Part shown: piece by piece, positions 1 through 6,456 of the stretch
Position numbering within the stretch: position 1 is the first letter of the stretch
How the letters are laid out: every line of letters starts with the position of its first letter
DNA from: Thermohalobaculum sp050331335
Lineage (GTDB): Bacteria; Pseudomonadota; Alphaproteobacteria; Rhodobacterales; Rhodobacteraceae
Assembly: GCA_050331335.1 (NCBI GenBank)
Contig: JBHJGY010000098.1
Location: 1 to 6,576 of the forward strand
DNA length: 6,576 bases
Direction of reading: 5' to 3'
Translations under genes and position numbers: made by a program
The notes under the pieces: generated by a model
The model's input: only the letters and a program-made list of their open reading frames with translations
Databases searched by the model: none
Told to the model about the DNA's origin: nothing

Positions 1-702
1 CGCCTGGGGGTCGAGCCGTCGCGTCACCTGGAGATGCTGACAGCCGCGAGCGCGCTCTTCGACACAACCCTCGCCGGCCTCAGAGACGGATCGGAGGACC
101 TCGGCCTCGCCACGGAGGAAAGCCCCCGGGTGCTCGAGGGGATTTCAGGTGTCGAAGATGTCTGGGCGGTGATGCAGCCGGCGACGCAAGAGATCGCCGA
201 CGCCGGGGCGGTGACCGACGCAGCCTTCGAGACCATCGCCGCCTCAAACGTGGCGCTGCTTTTCACCTCCGACAATGTCGTCGATCAGCTCGTCTCGGTG
301 CACGGGACGCGCACGGGCAATCAGGGCCTGGCCGCGGCCATCAACATCGCCGGCCGCCAGCGCATGCTCTCCCAGAAGATGGCGAAGGAAGCCGGCCTGA
401 TCGCCCTCGGCATCTCGCCCGACAGCAACCGCCGCAACCTGCGAGACAGCGCCCTTCTCTTCGATCAGAGCCTGACGGTCCTGATCGACGGCGAGCAGCG
501 CCTCGGCATCCCGGCCGCGCCGGACTTCATCCGCATCAAGCTCCTCGAGGTCCGCAGCATCTGGGGCGGCTACGGCGCGATCATGGATGGCATCATCGCC
601 GGCGGCCCGGTCGACAAGCTGGCCCAAATCTCAATCGCCGCGCAGGCCGACCCGCTTTTGGTCACGATGAACGAGGCCGTGGGCCTCTACGAATTGGTCT
701 GA
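1..702 (+). CDS. PilJ-type (type IV pili methyl-accepting chemotaxis N-terminal domain) sensor protein, 5' partial
   Basis: The reading frame is open from the first base, so the true start lies upstream; 233 residues are visible, ending at TGA 700-702. Two copies of a helical sensor module are present. The second begins with the family signature INIAGRQRMLSQKMAKEA (visible residues ~114-131) followed by LGIS...LFDQSL. The first is entered just after where its own RMLSQ motif should be, and repeats LGVE...LFDTTL with a pitch of 134 residues. This module is known from PilJ and NarX-like sensors, where it is a periplasmic four-helix ligand-sensing domain. Here the protein ends right after the second module: no HAMP, kinase, or methyl-accepting signalling domain follows. 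A signal peptide or membrane anchor, if any, is outside the window. It converges on the mlaC/hpnN operon and is probably unrelated to it. The family call is firm; the ligand and the output partner are unknown. Confidence 0.85.
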   Translation, partial: RLGVEPSRHLEMLTAASALFDTTLAGLRDGSEDLGLATEESPRVLEGISGVEDVWAVMQPATQEIADAGAVTDAAFETIAASNVALLFTSDNVVDQLVSVHGTRTGNQGLAAAINIAGRQRMLSQKMAKEAGLIALGISPDSNRRNLRDSALLFDQSLTVLIDGEQRLGIPAAPDFIRIKLLEVRSIWGGYGAIMDGIIAGGPVDKLAQISIAAQADPLLVTMNEAVGLYELV

Positions 703-742
703 GCACGCGCCGTCGCTGAACCGGCCAAGTCCTGCACAGGAC

Positions 743-775
743 CGGAGGGCGGGGGGTCGATCCCCCCGACCTCCG
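743..775. terminator. GC-rich hairpin between convergent genes
   Basis: The arms CGGAGG (743-748) and CCTCCG (770-775) pair. After a single G/A mismatch, CGGGGGG (750-756) pairs with CCCCCCG (762-768) around the 5-nt loop TCGAT. It lies 40 bp after the stop of the PilJ-type gene and 6 bp beyond the stop of the convergent mlaC gene, so it could end both transcripts. No T-run follows on either strand, so it is not a canonical intrinsic terminator; a bidirectional transcription block or an RNA 3'-end stabiliser is the likely role. Confidence 0.55.
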
Positions 776-781
776 CCCCCC

Positions 782-1393
782 TCAAAGGCTGTTCTCGGCC
801 ATGAAGGCGAGCCGGCCCTCTGGCCCCCGTGCGCGCCGGATCTCGGCAAACTCCTCGCGCTTGAGCACGCCAAACGACACCCCCCCCACCATCACATCGA
901 TCACGAGATGGCCGCGATCCCCGAAATCGCGGATCCGCCAGTCGACCGGCAGCGTGCCGCGCTTCGCCCTGGGAATGCCGGCCTGCACTAAGACGTCGGT
1001 GCGGGCGGGCCTTGTCTCGCGGATCTCGGGCTTGGCCTCGAGCCCCTGGCCGAATTGGTTCTTGTAGAGATCGGCGAGAAAGCCCGGCAGTGCCGCGCGA
1101 AATTTGGCGCGCTGCGCGTCGGTGAAGCCGTCGGCCTGGTCGCCGAGCAAGAACCGCTCCCAGATGTCGAAGGCGAACGCCGCCGAGACAGCCGATTTCA
1201 GCTGCGCATTGCGCTGCGCATCGGACAGCGCGGGATCGGCCAAGGCGCCGTGGGCGTCCTCAACGAGGGTCTCGGCGACCGCACGGGCGGCGCCGGCTTC
1301 GGCGCCAGAGGCGCGCCCGAGGGGAGCCAGGCCGAGCGTTACGGCAATCGCGCAGACCAGCAGAAGATGGCGGGCGGCGGCGGACAGTTTCAT
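782..1393 (-). CDS. mlaC: MlaC/HpnM (Ttg2-family) periplasmic lipid-binding protein
   Basis: The product is 203 residues, close to E. coli MlaC. Residues 1-30 form a signal peptide: MK start, hydrophobic stretch LLLVCAIAVTLGLAPL, then a likely cleavage near RASGAEA. The mature part has the family's helical half with FDIWERFLLG (75-84) and FLADLYKNQFG (105-115), then the beta-rich part with the hallmark VDWRI (150-154), IDVMVGGVSFGVLKREEF (165-182) and a final helix. MlaC proteins ferry phospholipids across the periplasm between inner-membrane transporters and outer-membrane MlaA; HpnM is the hopanoid-cluster branch of the same family. The start at 1393 is preferred over an in-frame ATG 14 codons upstream because it has GGAG 7 nt upstream and places the signal peptide at the N-terminus. 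It is the second gene of an operon, 51 bp after the RND transporter gene, which implies a shared lipid pathway. Phospholipid versus hopanoid cargo cannot be told from sequence. Confidence 0.88.
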   Translation of the reverse strand: MKLSAAARHLLLVCAIAVTLGLAPLGRASGAEAGAARAVAETLVEDAHGALADPALSDAQRNAQLKSAVSAAFAFDIWERFLLGDQADGFTDAQRAKFRAALPGFLADLYKNQFGQGLEAKPEIRETRPARTDVLVQAGIPRAKRGTLPVDWRIRDFGDRGHLVIDVMVGGVSFGVLKREEFAEIRRARGPEGRLAFMAENSL

Positions 1394-1400
1394 GGTCTCT

Positions 1401-1404
1401 CTCC
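1401..1404 (-). promoter_or_regulatory. Ribosome binding site of the mlaC-like gene
   Basis: Read on the minus strand, GGAG (within GGAGAGAG) sits 7 nt before the ATG at 1393. This decides the start in favour of 1393 over the upstream in-frame ATG at 1435, which would add 14 residues ahead of the signal peptide. Confidence 0.6.
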
Positions 1405-1444
1405 GATTCTTGGTGTGAGGGCAGGCATGCGGCATCCATGCGTA

Positions 1445-4042
1445 TCAGCTGGGATAGCGGGTGCGTCGGGCGAGGCGGAGCAGCGCCGGCGTGAGGGCGA
1501 AGGCCATTGCCACTGCGGCCGTGACCGCGACCGCGAGAAGCAACCCCATCGAGGCGGTTCCGCGATGGTCCGAGATCGCCAGCGTGGCGAAGGCCCCGAT
1601 CGTCGTCAGCGCACTGGCGACCACAGCCTTCGGCGTCGCCGTGGCGAAGACCTGACCTTCCCGATCCTCCCGCAGAGCCAAATGGATCCCCGCATCGACC
1701 CCGATCCCGATCAGCAGGGGCAGAACGATGACGTTTGCGTAGTTGAAGGGCTGGCCGAGCAGGACCGTCGCCGCGCAAGTCAGCGCCCCGGCGAGCGCAA
1801 CCGGCACCAAGATCGCCGCCACGGCGACACCCCGTCTGAGCGCGAGCACAGCCAACAGCGCCGTAGCCCCGAGTGCCAGCAGGCTCGCCTGAAGCATCGC
1901 GTCCAGGATGACTTGGCCGGCCCCCGTGATCTGCTCGGGCGGCCCCGCGGCCTCAGGCGCGAGCGCGTGGACGGCGGCGGTGAAACGGCTGAGGGCGGCG
2001 GGGTCCGTCACGATGCCGCTCGGCGCGATTTCGACACGGTAGAGCCCGGCCTCAGAACGATAACGCCCCGCCAGCCGGGCCGGCAGATCGGCGACGCCGA
2101 CGCGATCGACATTGAGCTGCGCCCGTAGCCGGTCGATCAGCAGCGGAAAATAGCGAAAGAGCGCGGCCTCGGCCCTGGCTTGATCCGCCCGCCCCTCTGC
2201 AAGCGCCGACAGCTCGGCGGCCAAGGCCTGGGCTGCCGCATTGCGGGACTTCTCTGCGAGCTTGCGGGCTGCGGCTCCGGGGCTCACATCTTCCGGATCG
2301 TCGAAGCGTACCGGGCGCCCGTTGACGGCGAAATCGAGCGAGGGCCAGACCAAGTCGATGAGGTCGAGCTTCGCATCCTGATCGCTCGGCACCAGATCGC
2401 CCAGCCACAGGCTGCGCCCGACCTGCGGCAGCTCCGCAAGACGGGCGGCGGTGCGCGCGGCGGTCTCAGGGTCGGTGGTCAACAGATCGAGCCTCAACGG
2501 CGCGAGATCAGGCTCGGCGGCCAGCCAGTCATAGACCTCGACCGAGCGCGCCCCTGGATCGCGCAAAGCCATCGGGTCGGCGTCGAAGCGGACTTGGGGG
2601 ACGAAAGCCAGCGCGCCCAAACCGATAAGAAGCGCGAGCGCAGCCCCAACCGGTCCTGGATCCCGCCAGCTTCGCAAGGGCTGCAGCACAGGCGCGCCGG
2701 CTCCGCGGTCGTGCCCGGGCGCCGTGACGAGCCCGGGTCTGAGGGCCATCACCGCGGGGATCAGCGTCACAGCCACAAAGAAGGCGATAAGGACACCGAT
2801 GCCGCCGATAATCCCTAGTTGGGCCATGCCAATGAAGTCGGTCGTGGCGAAGACAAGGAAGGCCACCGATGTGGTGGCCGCGGTCAGCAAAAGGGCTGGA
2901 CCAAGACCTGCTGCACTCGCAACGATCGCCCGTTTCGGCTCGAGCCGCTGGGCATCCTCGGCGATATGGCTCATCAAATGGATCGCGAAATCGATCCCCA
3001 GACCCACCATCAGGACCACGAAGGCGACGGAGACGAGATTGAGCGCGCCGATCGTCGTTGCCGCTGCGCCGGTGGTCAGCACGAGCGTCAGCGTCAGCGC
3101 CGCAAGTGCAAGGCCCATCCGCGCGAAACTCCCGAGTGCCAGCCGCAACACCAGGCCGACCAGAAGAAGGGATGCCGCCAGAGATAACCCGATCGTCTCC
3201 GTAACGCTGCGCAGTTCGTCAGCCCGAAGCACCGGATCGCCGGTTAAGCCGATCTCCACCTCCGCTGCGATCTCGGCCGGCAAACCCGCCACCGCGGCCG
3301 AAACCGCGCGCATCGCCGGCCGCGCCGGGTTGAGCGCGGCGAAATCCAGCGCCGGCGTCACCGCAACGACCCGGATCGTCTGCCCGCCACCGGTGCCGCT
3401 GCCGTCCGTGTCCGAGAACGCCTCCGACCAGGCGAAGCCGCGCGGCCGACCTTCCCGTGCTGCGGCGAGTGTGGCGGCGGCCTCGGCGTAGAGACGGTCG
3501 AGCGCGTCTGCACCGATATCTGCCCGGGCGGCCAGTGTCTGCGCCTGCCCCACCACCTCCAGAAAGCCGTCAAGGGTCGGCTTCACCCGCAGCCCGGCGA
3601 TCAAATTGGCAGATTTCGAGAGTTCGATAAGGCGCGCCTCGAGCGCCTCGCGCTCCAGATAGAGCAGCCCGGTGCGGGCAAAAAACGGATCGGCCGAGGG
3701 TGCGAAGACACCTTGGATGGCGGGTGACGTGACGAGATCCGCCGCAAGCGCCGCGACGGCTGCCTCTACCGGATCGCGTCTCGGCCCGCGCACGACGAGG
3801 ATAAGGCTGTTTTTGAGCTCCGGGAAGGCTGCATTGACCGCGTGGGCCCGCTTTTGGAAATCGAGACCGGGGTCGAGCATCCGGCTCGAATCGGTATCGA
3901 CCGACAGCCGGGTGGCCGCAAATAGTGCTAGAACCACGAGCGCCGCGATGCCGAGAAGTGTGGCCCGCGGATGCCCGACGACCCAGCCGACCCATGCCGC
4001 CAGGGCCCGTGCGCCGCCCGCCGTTGCCAGTTCACCACGCAC
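1445..4042 (-). CDS. hpnN: HpnN-family RND (MMPL) lipid transporter
   Basis: The protein is 865 residues with the duplicated RND fold: TM1 (~24-47), a large periplasmic loop (~48-281), TM2-6 (~282-434), TM7 (~464-486), a second loop (~487-711) and TM8-12 (~712-855). TM4 carries VGLGIDFAIHL, with an acidic residue (D351) of the sort used in proton relay, and TM5-6 have TTDFIGMAQLGIIGGIGVLIAFF, close to the HpnN pattern. The matching second-half motif is YANVIVLPLLIGIGVDAGIHL (~768-788, D783), followed by ALTTIGAFATL and HRGTASMG, again HpnN-like. HpnN relatives in Rhodopseudomonas and Burkholderia move hopanoids to the outer membrane using the proton gradient. The mlaC-like gene follows in the same operon and mlaA is divergent. 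GTG at 4042 is chosen because AGGAGG lies 9 nt upstream; GTG at 4063 or TTG at 4069 would add 7 or 9 residues. The substrate (hopanoid, phospholipid or another lipid) is inferred only from family; the gene symbol is by similarity. Confidence 0.85.
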   Translation of the reverse strand: MRGELATAGGARALAAWVGWVVGHPRATLLGIAALVVLALFAATRLSVDTDSSRMLDPGLDFQKRAHAVNAAFPELKNSLILVVRGPRRDPVEAAVAALAADLVTSPAIQGVFAPSADPFFARTGLLYLEREALEARLIELSKSANLIAGLRVKPTLDGFLEVVGQAQTLAARADIGADALDRLYAEAAATLAAAREGRPRGFAWSEAFSDTDGSGTGGGQTIRVVAVTPALDFAALNPARPAMRAVSAAVAGLPAEIAAEVEIGLTGDPVLRADELRSVTETIGLSLAASLLLVGLVLRLALGSFARMGLALAALTLTLVLTTGAAATTIGALNLVSVAFVVLMVGLGIDFAIHLMSHIAEDAQRLEPKRAIVASAAGLGPALLLTAATTSVAFLVFATTDFIGMAQLGIIGGIGVLIAFFVAVTLIPAVMALRPGLVTAPGHDRGAGAPVLQPLRSWRDPGPVGAALALLIGLGALAFVPQVRFDADPMALRDPGARSVEVYDWLAAEPDLAPLRLDLLTTDPETAARTAARLAELPQVGRSLWLGDLVPSDQDAKLDLIDLVWPSLDFAVNGRPVRFDDPEDVSPGAAARKLAEKSRNAAAQALAAELSALAEGRADQARAEAALFRYFPLLIDRLRAQLNVDRVGVADLPARLAGRYRSEAGLYRVEIAPSGIVTDPAALSRFTAAVHALAPEAAGPPEQITGAGQVILDAMLQASLLALGATALLAVLALRRGVAVAAILVPVALAGALTCAATVLLGQPFNYANVIVLPLLIGIGVDAGIHLALREDREGQVFATATPKAVVASALTTIGAFATLAISDHRGTASMGLLLAVAVTAAVAMAFALTPALLRLARRTRYPS

Positions 4043-4051
4043 GCCCTCGGC

Positions 4052-4057
4052 CCTCCT
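4052..4057 (-). promoter_or_regulatory. Strong ribosome binding site of the RND transporter gene
   Basis: On the minus strand a perfect AGGAGG is followed 9 nt later by GTG (4042-4040). The alternative starts further upstream have only GAAGG: abutting TTG 4069, or 6 nt from GTG 4063. The perfect site lies inside the coding region of those longer versions, which favours the shorter protein. Confidence 0.55.
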
Positions 4058-4089
4058 GCTCACAGCCAACCTTCGTTTCGGCGAAGCGC

Positions 4090-4118
4090 TTGAGCCCCTT
4101 CCCGCTCCAGTCTACTCT
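4090..4118 (+). promoter_or_regulatory. Weak sigma-70-like promoter candidate for mlaA
   Basis: TTGAGC (4090-4095) and TACTCT (4113-4118) are separated by exactly 17 nt, ~100 bp before the mlaA start, in the gap between divergent hpnN and mlaA. The -35 matches 4 of 6 consensus bases and the -10 only 3 of 6, so chance is a real possibility. No good promoter was found for hpnN on the other strand. Confidence 0.25.
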
Positions 4119-4175
4119 CCGCACCAAGCCGGGGGCCAGCGGCGCGACGCCGCCCTCGATCAGATCGATGCTGCA

Positions 4176-4194
4176 ACGCGACGCTAGGTCGCGT
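4176..4194. promoter_or_regulatory. Perfect inverted repeat upstream of mlaA (possible operator or 5'-UTR hairpin)
   Basis: ACGCGAC (4176-4182) and GTCGCGT (4188-4194) are perfect inverted arms around GCTAG, ending 13 bp before the mlaA Shine-Dalgarno GGAG (4208-4211). A second, smaller dyad, TCGATC-A-GATCGA (4156-4168), lies just upstream. Either may bind a dimeric regulator of the divergent lipid-transport genes, or the larger may fold in the mlaA leader RNA. There is no match to a named operator that I can recognise. Confidence 0.35.
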
Positions 4195-4216
4195 ATGGCG
4201 ATAACTCGGAGCTCCC

Positions 4217-4984
4217 ATGCGCCACACATCCCACTCACGCCTCGGCCGAGCCGCCCTGCCTGCGGTGGTCTTTATGCTGTCCGCCTGCGCGGGCGCGGGG
4301 CCCGATGCGAGCTTCGAAGCGCGCGACCCCTATCGCTCGACCAATGAGAGGATCCACAACTTCAATGTCGGCGCCGACCGTTTCGTTCTGCGTCCGGTCG
4401 CCCAGGCCTATGACACGGTGACGCCAACGCTGGTGCAATTTCTTCTGAGTAATGCATTCAACCACCTCGATACCATGAACGACTTCACCAACTATGTGCT
4501 TCAGGGCGACCTGGAAGGGGCCGGCACCGCGCTCGGGCGCTTCACGATGAACACGGTGCTCGGCGCAGGCGGTTTTCTCGATCCAGCCACCGAGTTCGGG
4601 CTGCCGAAGGAAGACACCGATTTCGGGGTCACTCTAGGCAAATACGGGGTCTCCGAGGGGGCCTATCTGGTTCTGCCGCTGCTCGGTCCGAGCACAACCC
4701 GGGATCTTGGCGGCGCCGCGGGCGATATGGCGATGAACCCCCTGACTTACACGGGCGTGTTCAACTCCGATGCGCTCAACATTTTCTCGCCGGCGGCCAA
4801 TGGGGTCGAGCTGGTCAACGATCGCGCCCGCAATGCCGATGTGATCGACGAGGTGCTGTATAACAGCGAAAATAGCTATGTGAGCCTGCGGACGATCTAT
4901 CTGCAGCGGCGCGATGCGCTTATCCTGGGCGATGAGGCGGATGACAGCCTGCCGGATATCTTCGACGAAGAGCCGACCAACTGA
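4217..4984 (+). CDS. mlaA: MlaA/VacJ outer-membrane lipoprotein
   Basis: The 255-residue product begins with a lipoprotein signal peptide, RAALPAVVFMLSAC, where LSAC is the lipobox and Cys24 the lipidated residue. The VacJ domain follows: DPYRSTNERIHNFN (37-50, the family's DPxxxxNRxxxxFN), MNTVLGAGGFLDPATEFGL (111-129), EDTDFGVTLGKYGV (132-145) and GAYLVLPLLGPSTTRD (148-163). These are all hallmarks of MlaA, which forms a ring in the outer membrane and removes misplaced phospholipid from the outer leaflet, passing it to MlaC. The C-terminus is a disordered acidic tail rich in D and E (from ~237). The ATG has GGAG 5 nt upstream. The gene is divergent from hpnN-mlaC and parallel to ispA. No MlaFEDB ABC transporter genes are in the window, so here MlaA likely works with the RND pump. 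The family call is very secure; the direction of lipid flow is not known. Confidence 0.95.
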   Translation: MRHTSHSRLGRAALPAVVFMLSACAGAGPDASFEARDPYRSTNERIHNFNVGADRFVLRPVAQAYDTVTPTLVQFLLSNAFNHLDTMNDFTNYVLQGDLEGAGTALGRFTMNTVLGAGGFLDPATEFGLPKEDTDFGVTLGKYGVSEGAYLVLPLLGPSTTRDLGGAAGDMAMNPLTYTGVFNSDALNIFSPAANGVELVNDRARNADVIDEVLYNSENSYVSLRTIYLQRRDALILGDEADDSLPDIFDEEPTN

Positions 4985-5032
4985 TCGGCCGATCCAGGGC
5001 GCGCCGGGCGGAGACCCGGGGCGGCCGCCATC

Positions 5033-5130
5033 ATGACGCGACGCGACGACAACCGATGCGACCACGACCGATGCGACCACGACCGGGGGATGACGAAGTG
5101 AGCGGCGAACGCGGGCGGAGCCGCCCATGA
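5033..5130 (+). other. Two chained mini-ORFs overlapping into the ispA start (candidate leader)
   Basis: An ATG at 5033 opens a 22-codon ORF whose TGA (5099-5101) overlaps a GTG (5098-5100). That GTG opens a 10-codon ORF (MSGERGRSRP) whose TGA (5128-5130) overlaps the ispA ATG (5127-5129). The first peptide contains RCDHDRCDHDR, from the 15-bp tandem repeat. Such GTGA and ATGA overlaps are typical of translational coupling. No good Shine-Dalgarno precedes the ATG at 5033, and short ORFs arise by chance in such DNA, so this is a suggestive arrangement rather than a proven leader. Confidence 0.2.
5053..5085 (+). repeat. 15-bp tandem repeat, two copies plus three bases
   Basis: CCGATGCGACCACGA occurs at 5053-5067 and again, identical, at 5068-5082, followed by CCG. 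The unit is a multiple of three, so a reading frame through it repeats DRCDH. It lies in the 142-bp gap between mlaA and ispA. The arrangement fits a replication-slippage duplication; no repeat family is recognised. Confidence 0.85.
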
Positions 5131-6083
5131 CCGATGCGGAAGCACAGACGCTTGGGACCGGCGCCGACAGGACGGAGGCCGATACAACGGATTTTTCGGC
5201 GCAGCTGACGGCCCATGCGGCGCGGGTGGAGACAGCGCTGCGGGCACTCCTGCCTGATGATCGGGGTGGACCCGGCGAGAAGGCGCTGCGCGCGGCCATG
5301 CGGTATGCCACGCTGAATGGGGGCAAACGGTTGCGCGGCTTTCTCACCATCGAAACCGGGCGGCTCTGCGGGGCTGATGAGGACGGTGCCGCTCGGGCGG
5401 GGGCTGCGGTCGAATGCCTTCACGCCTATTCCCTGGTGCATGACGATATGCCTTGCATGGACGATGACGACATGCGCCGCGGCAAGCCGACGGTCCATAA
5501 GGTTTGGGACGAGGCCACCGCCGTGCTCGCGGGGGACGGGTTGCAAGCGCTGGCCTTCGAGATATTGGCAGACCCCGCGACCCACCAGGACGGAGACGTG
5601 CGGGCACGTCTGTGCCTGCGCCTGGCCCAGGCGGCCGGCGTTGCCGGCATGGTCGGCGGGCAGGCGCTCGATCTGGGGGCCGAGACAGCCGACGCCCCGC
5701 TTGATGGCGCCGGGGTCAAACGGCTCCAAGCGCTCAAGACCGGCGCGCTGATCGACGTGTCGGCGGAGATGGGCGCGATCCTCGGCGGCGCATCTGAGGC
5801 GGAGACCGGACGCATCAGGGGCTATGCCAGGGCGCTTGGCGAGGCGTTCCAGATCGCCGACGACCTTCTCGACGTGACCGGCACCGAAGCGGAGACGGGC
5901 AAGCGCGTCGGTAAGGATGCGGGCGCCGGCAAGGCGACTTTCGTCGACATCCTCGGCATCGACGGCGCGCGCCAGCGCGCGCAGGACCTCGTGGCGGAAG
6001 CGGCGGCGCAACTCGCTCCCTTCGGCGACCGTGCGGCCCATCTCATTGCAGCCGCGCGGTTCGCGGGCGAGCGGCGATCCTGA
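5127..6083 (+). CDS. ispA: Farnesyl diphosphate synthase (class I polyprenyl synthetase)
   Basis: The enzyme condenses isopentenyl diphosphate with dimethylallyl and geranyl diphosphate to give farnesyl diphosphate, the cytoplasmic precursor of quinone side chains, carrier lipids, squalene and hopanoids or carotenoids. The substrate motif NGGKR is at 64-68. The first aspartate-rich motif HDDMPCMDDDDMRRG (105-119) has the bacterial DDx4D form. KTG is at 204-206, GGQALD at 177-182 and the second aspartate motif DDLLD at 245-249; all catalytic residues are present. The residues just before the first motif (YSLVH) are as in E. coli IspA, supporting a C15 product. At 318 residues it is ~20 longer than usual, because of a polar N-terminal extension before DFSAQL. 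The ATG has GGAG 6 nt upstream. xseB and dxs, frequent neighbours of ispA, are not adjacent here; mlaA lies 142 bp upstream on the same strand, possibly co-transcribed. Confidence 0.95.
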   Translation: MTDAEAQTLGTGADRTEADTTDFSAQLTAHAARVETALRALLPDDRGGPGEKALRAAMRYATLNGGKRLRGFLTIETGRLCGADEDGAARAGAAVECLHAYSLVHDDMPCMDDDDMRRGKPTVHKVWDEATAVLAGDGLQALAFEILADPATHQDGDVRARLCLRLAQAAGVAGMVGGQALDLGAETADAPLDGAGVKRLQALKTGALIDVSAEMGAILGGASEAETGRIRGYARALGEAFQIADDLLDVTGTEAETGKRVGKDAGAGKATFVDILGIDGARQRAQDLVAEAAAQLAPFGDRAAHLIAAARFAGERRS

Positions 6084-6099
6084 CACCGGCGCCGCTTTT
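6071..6099 (+). terminator. Candidate terminator overlapping the ispA 3' end
   Basis: GCGGCG (6071-6076) and CGCCGC (6090-6095) pair perfectly across a 13-nt loop that includes the ispA stop codon, and are followed directly by TTTT (6096-6099) and then ATATTTTT a few bases on. The short stem and longish loop keep this moderate. Confidence 0.4.
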
Positions 6100-6456
6100 C
6101 GCCATATTTTTGCCTAGAAAACCTCATTTCAGATCAATGGGATAGGCTGATCGACGGCGCAATCCGGCAATTCGAGCCCAATCCGACGCGCAAATGTGTT
6201 TGAAATGTGGCAGCTTTTGGGCCACGTTGCATGGGGTGAGACGATGCGTTGCACAGCTTTGGCGCGCTCTTTGATGTGCCGAGGCACCTGGGTCATGAGG
6301 CCCGCGTCGAGCGTTGATATCTGGCCGCAGTCGAGGCGGTTCAAAATGATTACAAGGGCGCCTGTCCCGGCGGCCACCGCCACAACCCTCCAGGCGGTCG
6401 TCGGCGTTCAGGGAAAACTGCCCACCGGCCATCCTCCACGGCCACGAGACTCAGAC

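Noticed and set aside
1055..2128. Plus-strand ORF of 357 codons opposite mlaC and hpnN
   Set aside because: Its translation is low-complexity and rich in R, Q, G and D, typical of the shadow frame of a GC-rich gene, and it spans two well-supported genes on the other strand.
2724..3491. Plus-strand ORF of 255 codons opposite hpnN
   Set aside because: Rich in A, T, S and R with no domain; antisense to the conserved first half of the RND transporter.
5004..5019. Hairpin CCGGG/CCCGG after mlaA as a terminator
   Set aside because: Only five pairs and no T-run, followed by GC-rich sequence; too weak to call, and mlaA-ispA read-through remains possible. A 12-bp palindrome GATCGGCCGATC at the mlaA stop (4983-4994) was judged likewise.
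4634..5350. Minus-strand ORF with repeated VVVAS residues
   Set aside because: The amino-acid repeat is simply the 15-bp DNA tandem repeat read backwards, and the ORF overlaps mlaA and ispA.
5031..6086. Minus-strand ORF of 351 codons covering ispA
   Set aside because: It is antisense to a complete, motif-perfect farnesyl diphosphate synthase; long open frames opposite GC-rich genes are expected and this one has no recognisable domain.
6129..6377. Minus-strand 82-codon ORF starting GTG, with GGAGGG upstream
   Set aside because: Not called as a gene: third-position base use differs from the real genes around it, no family is recognisable, and nothing downstream supports an operon. Recorded because its ribosome site is good.
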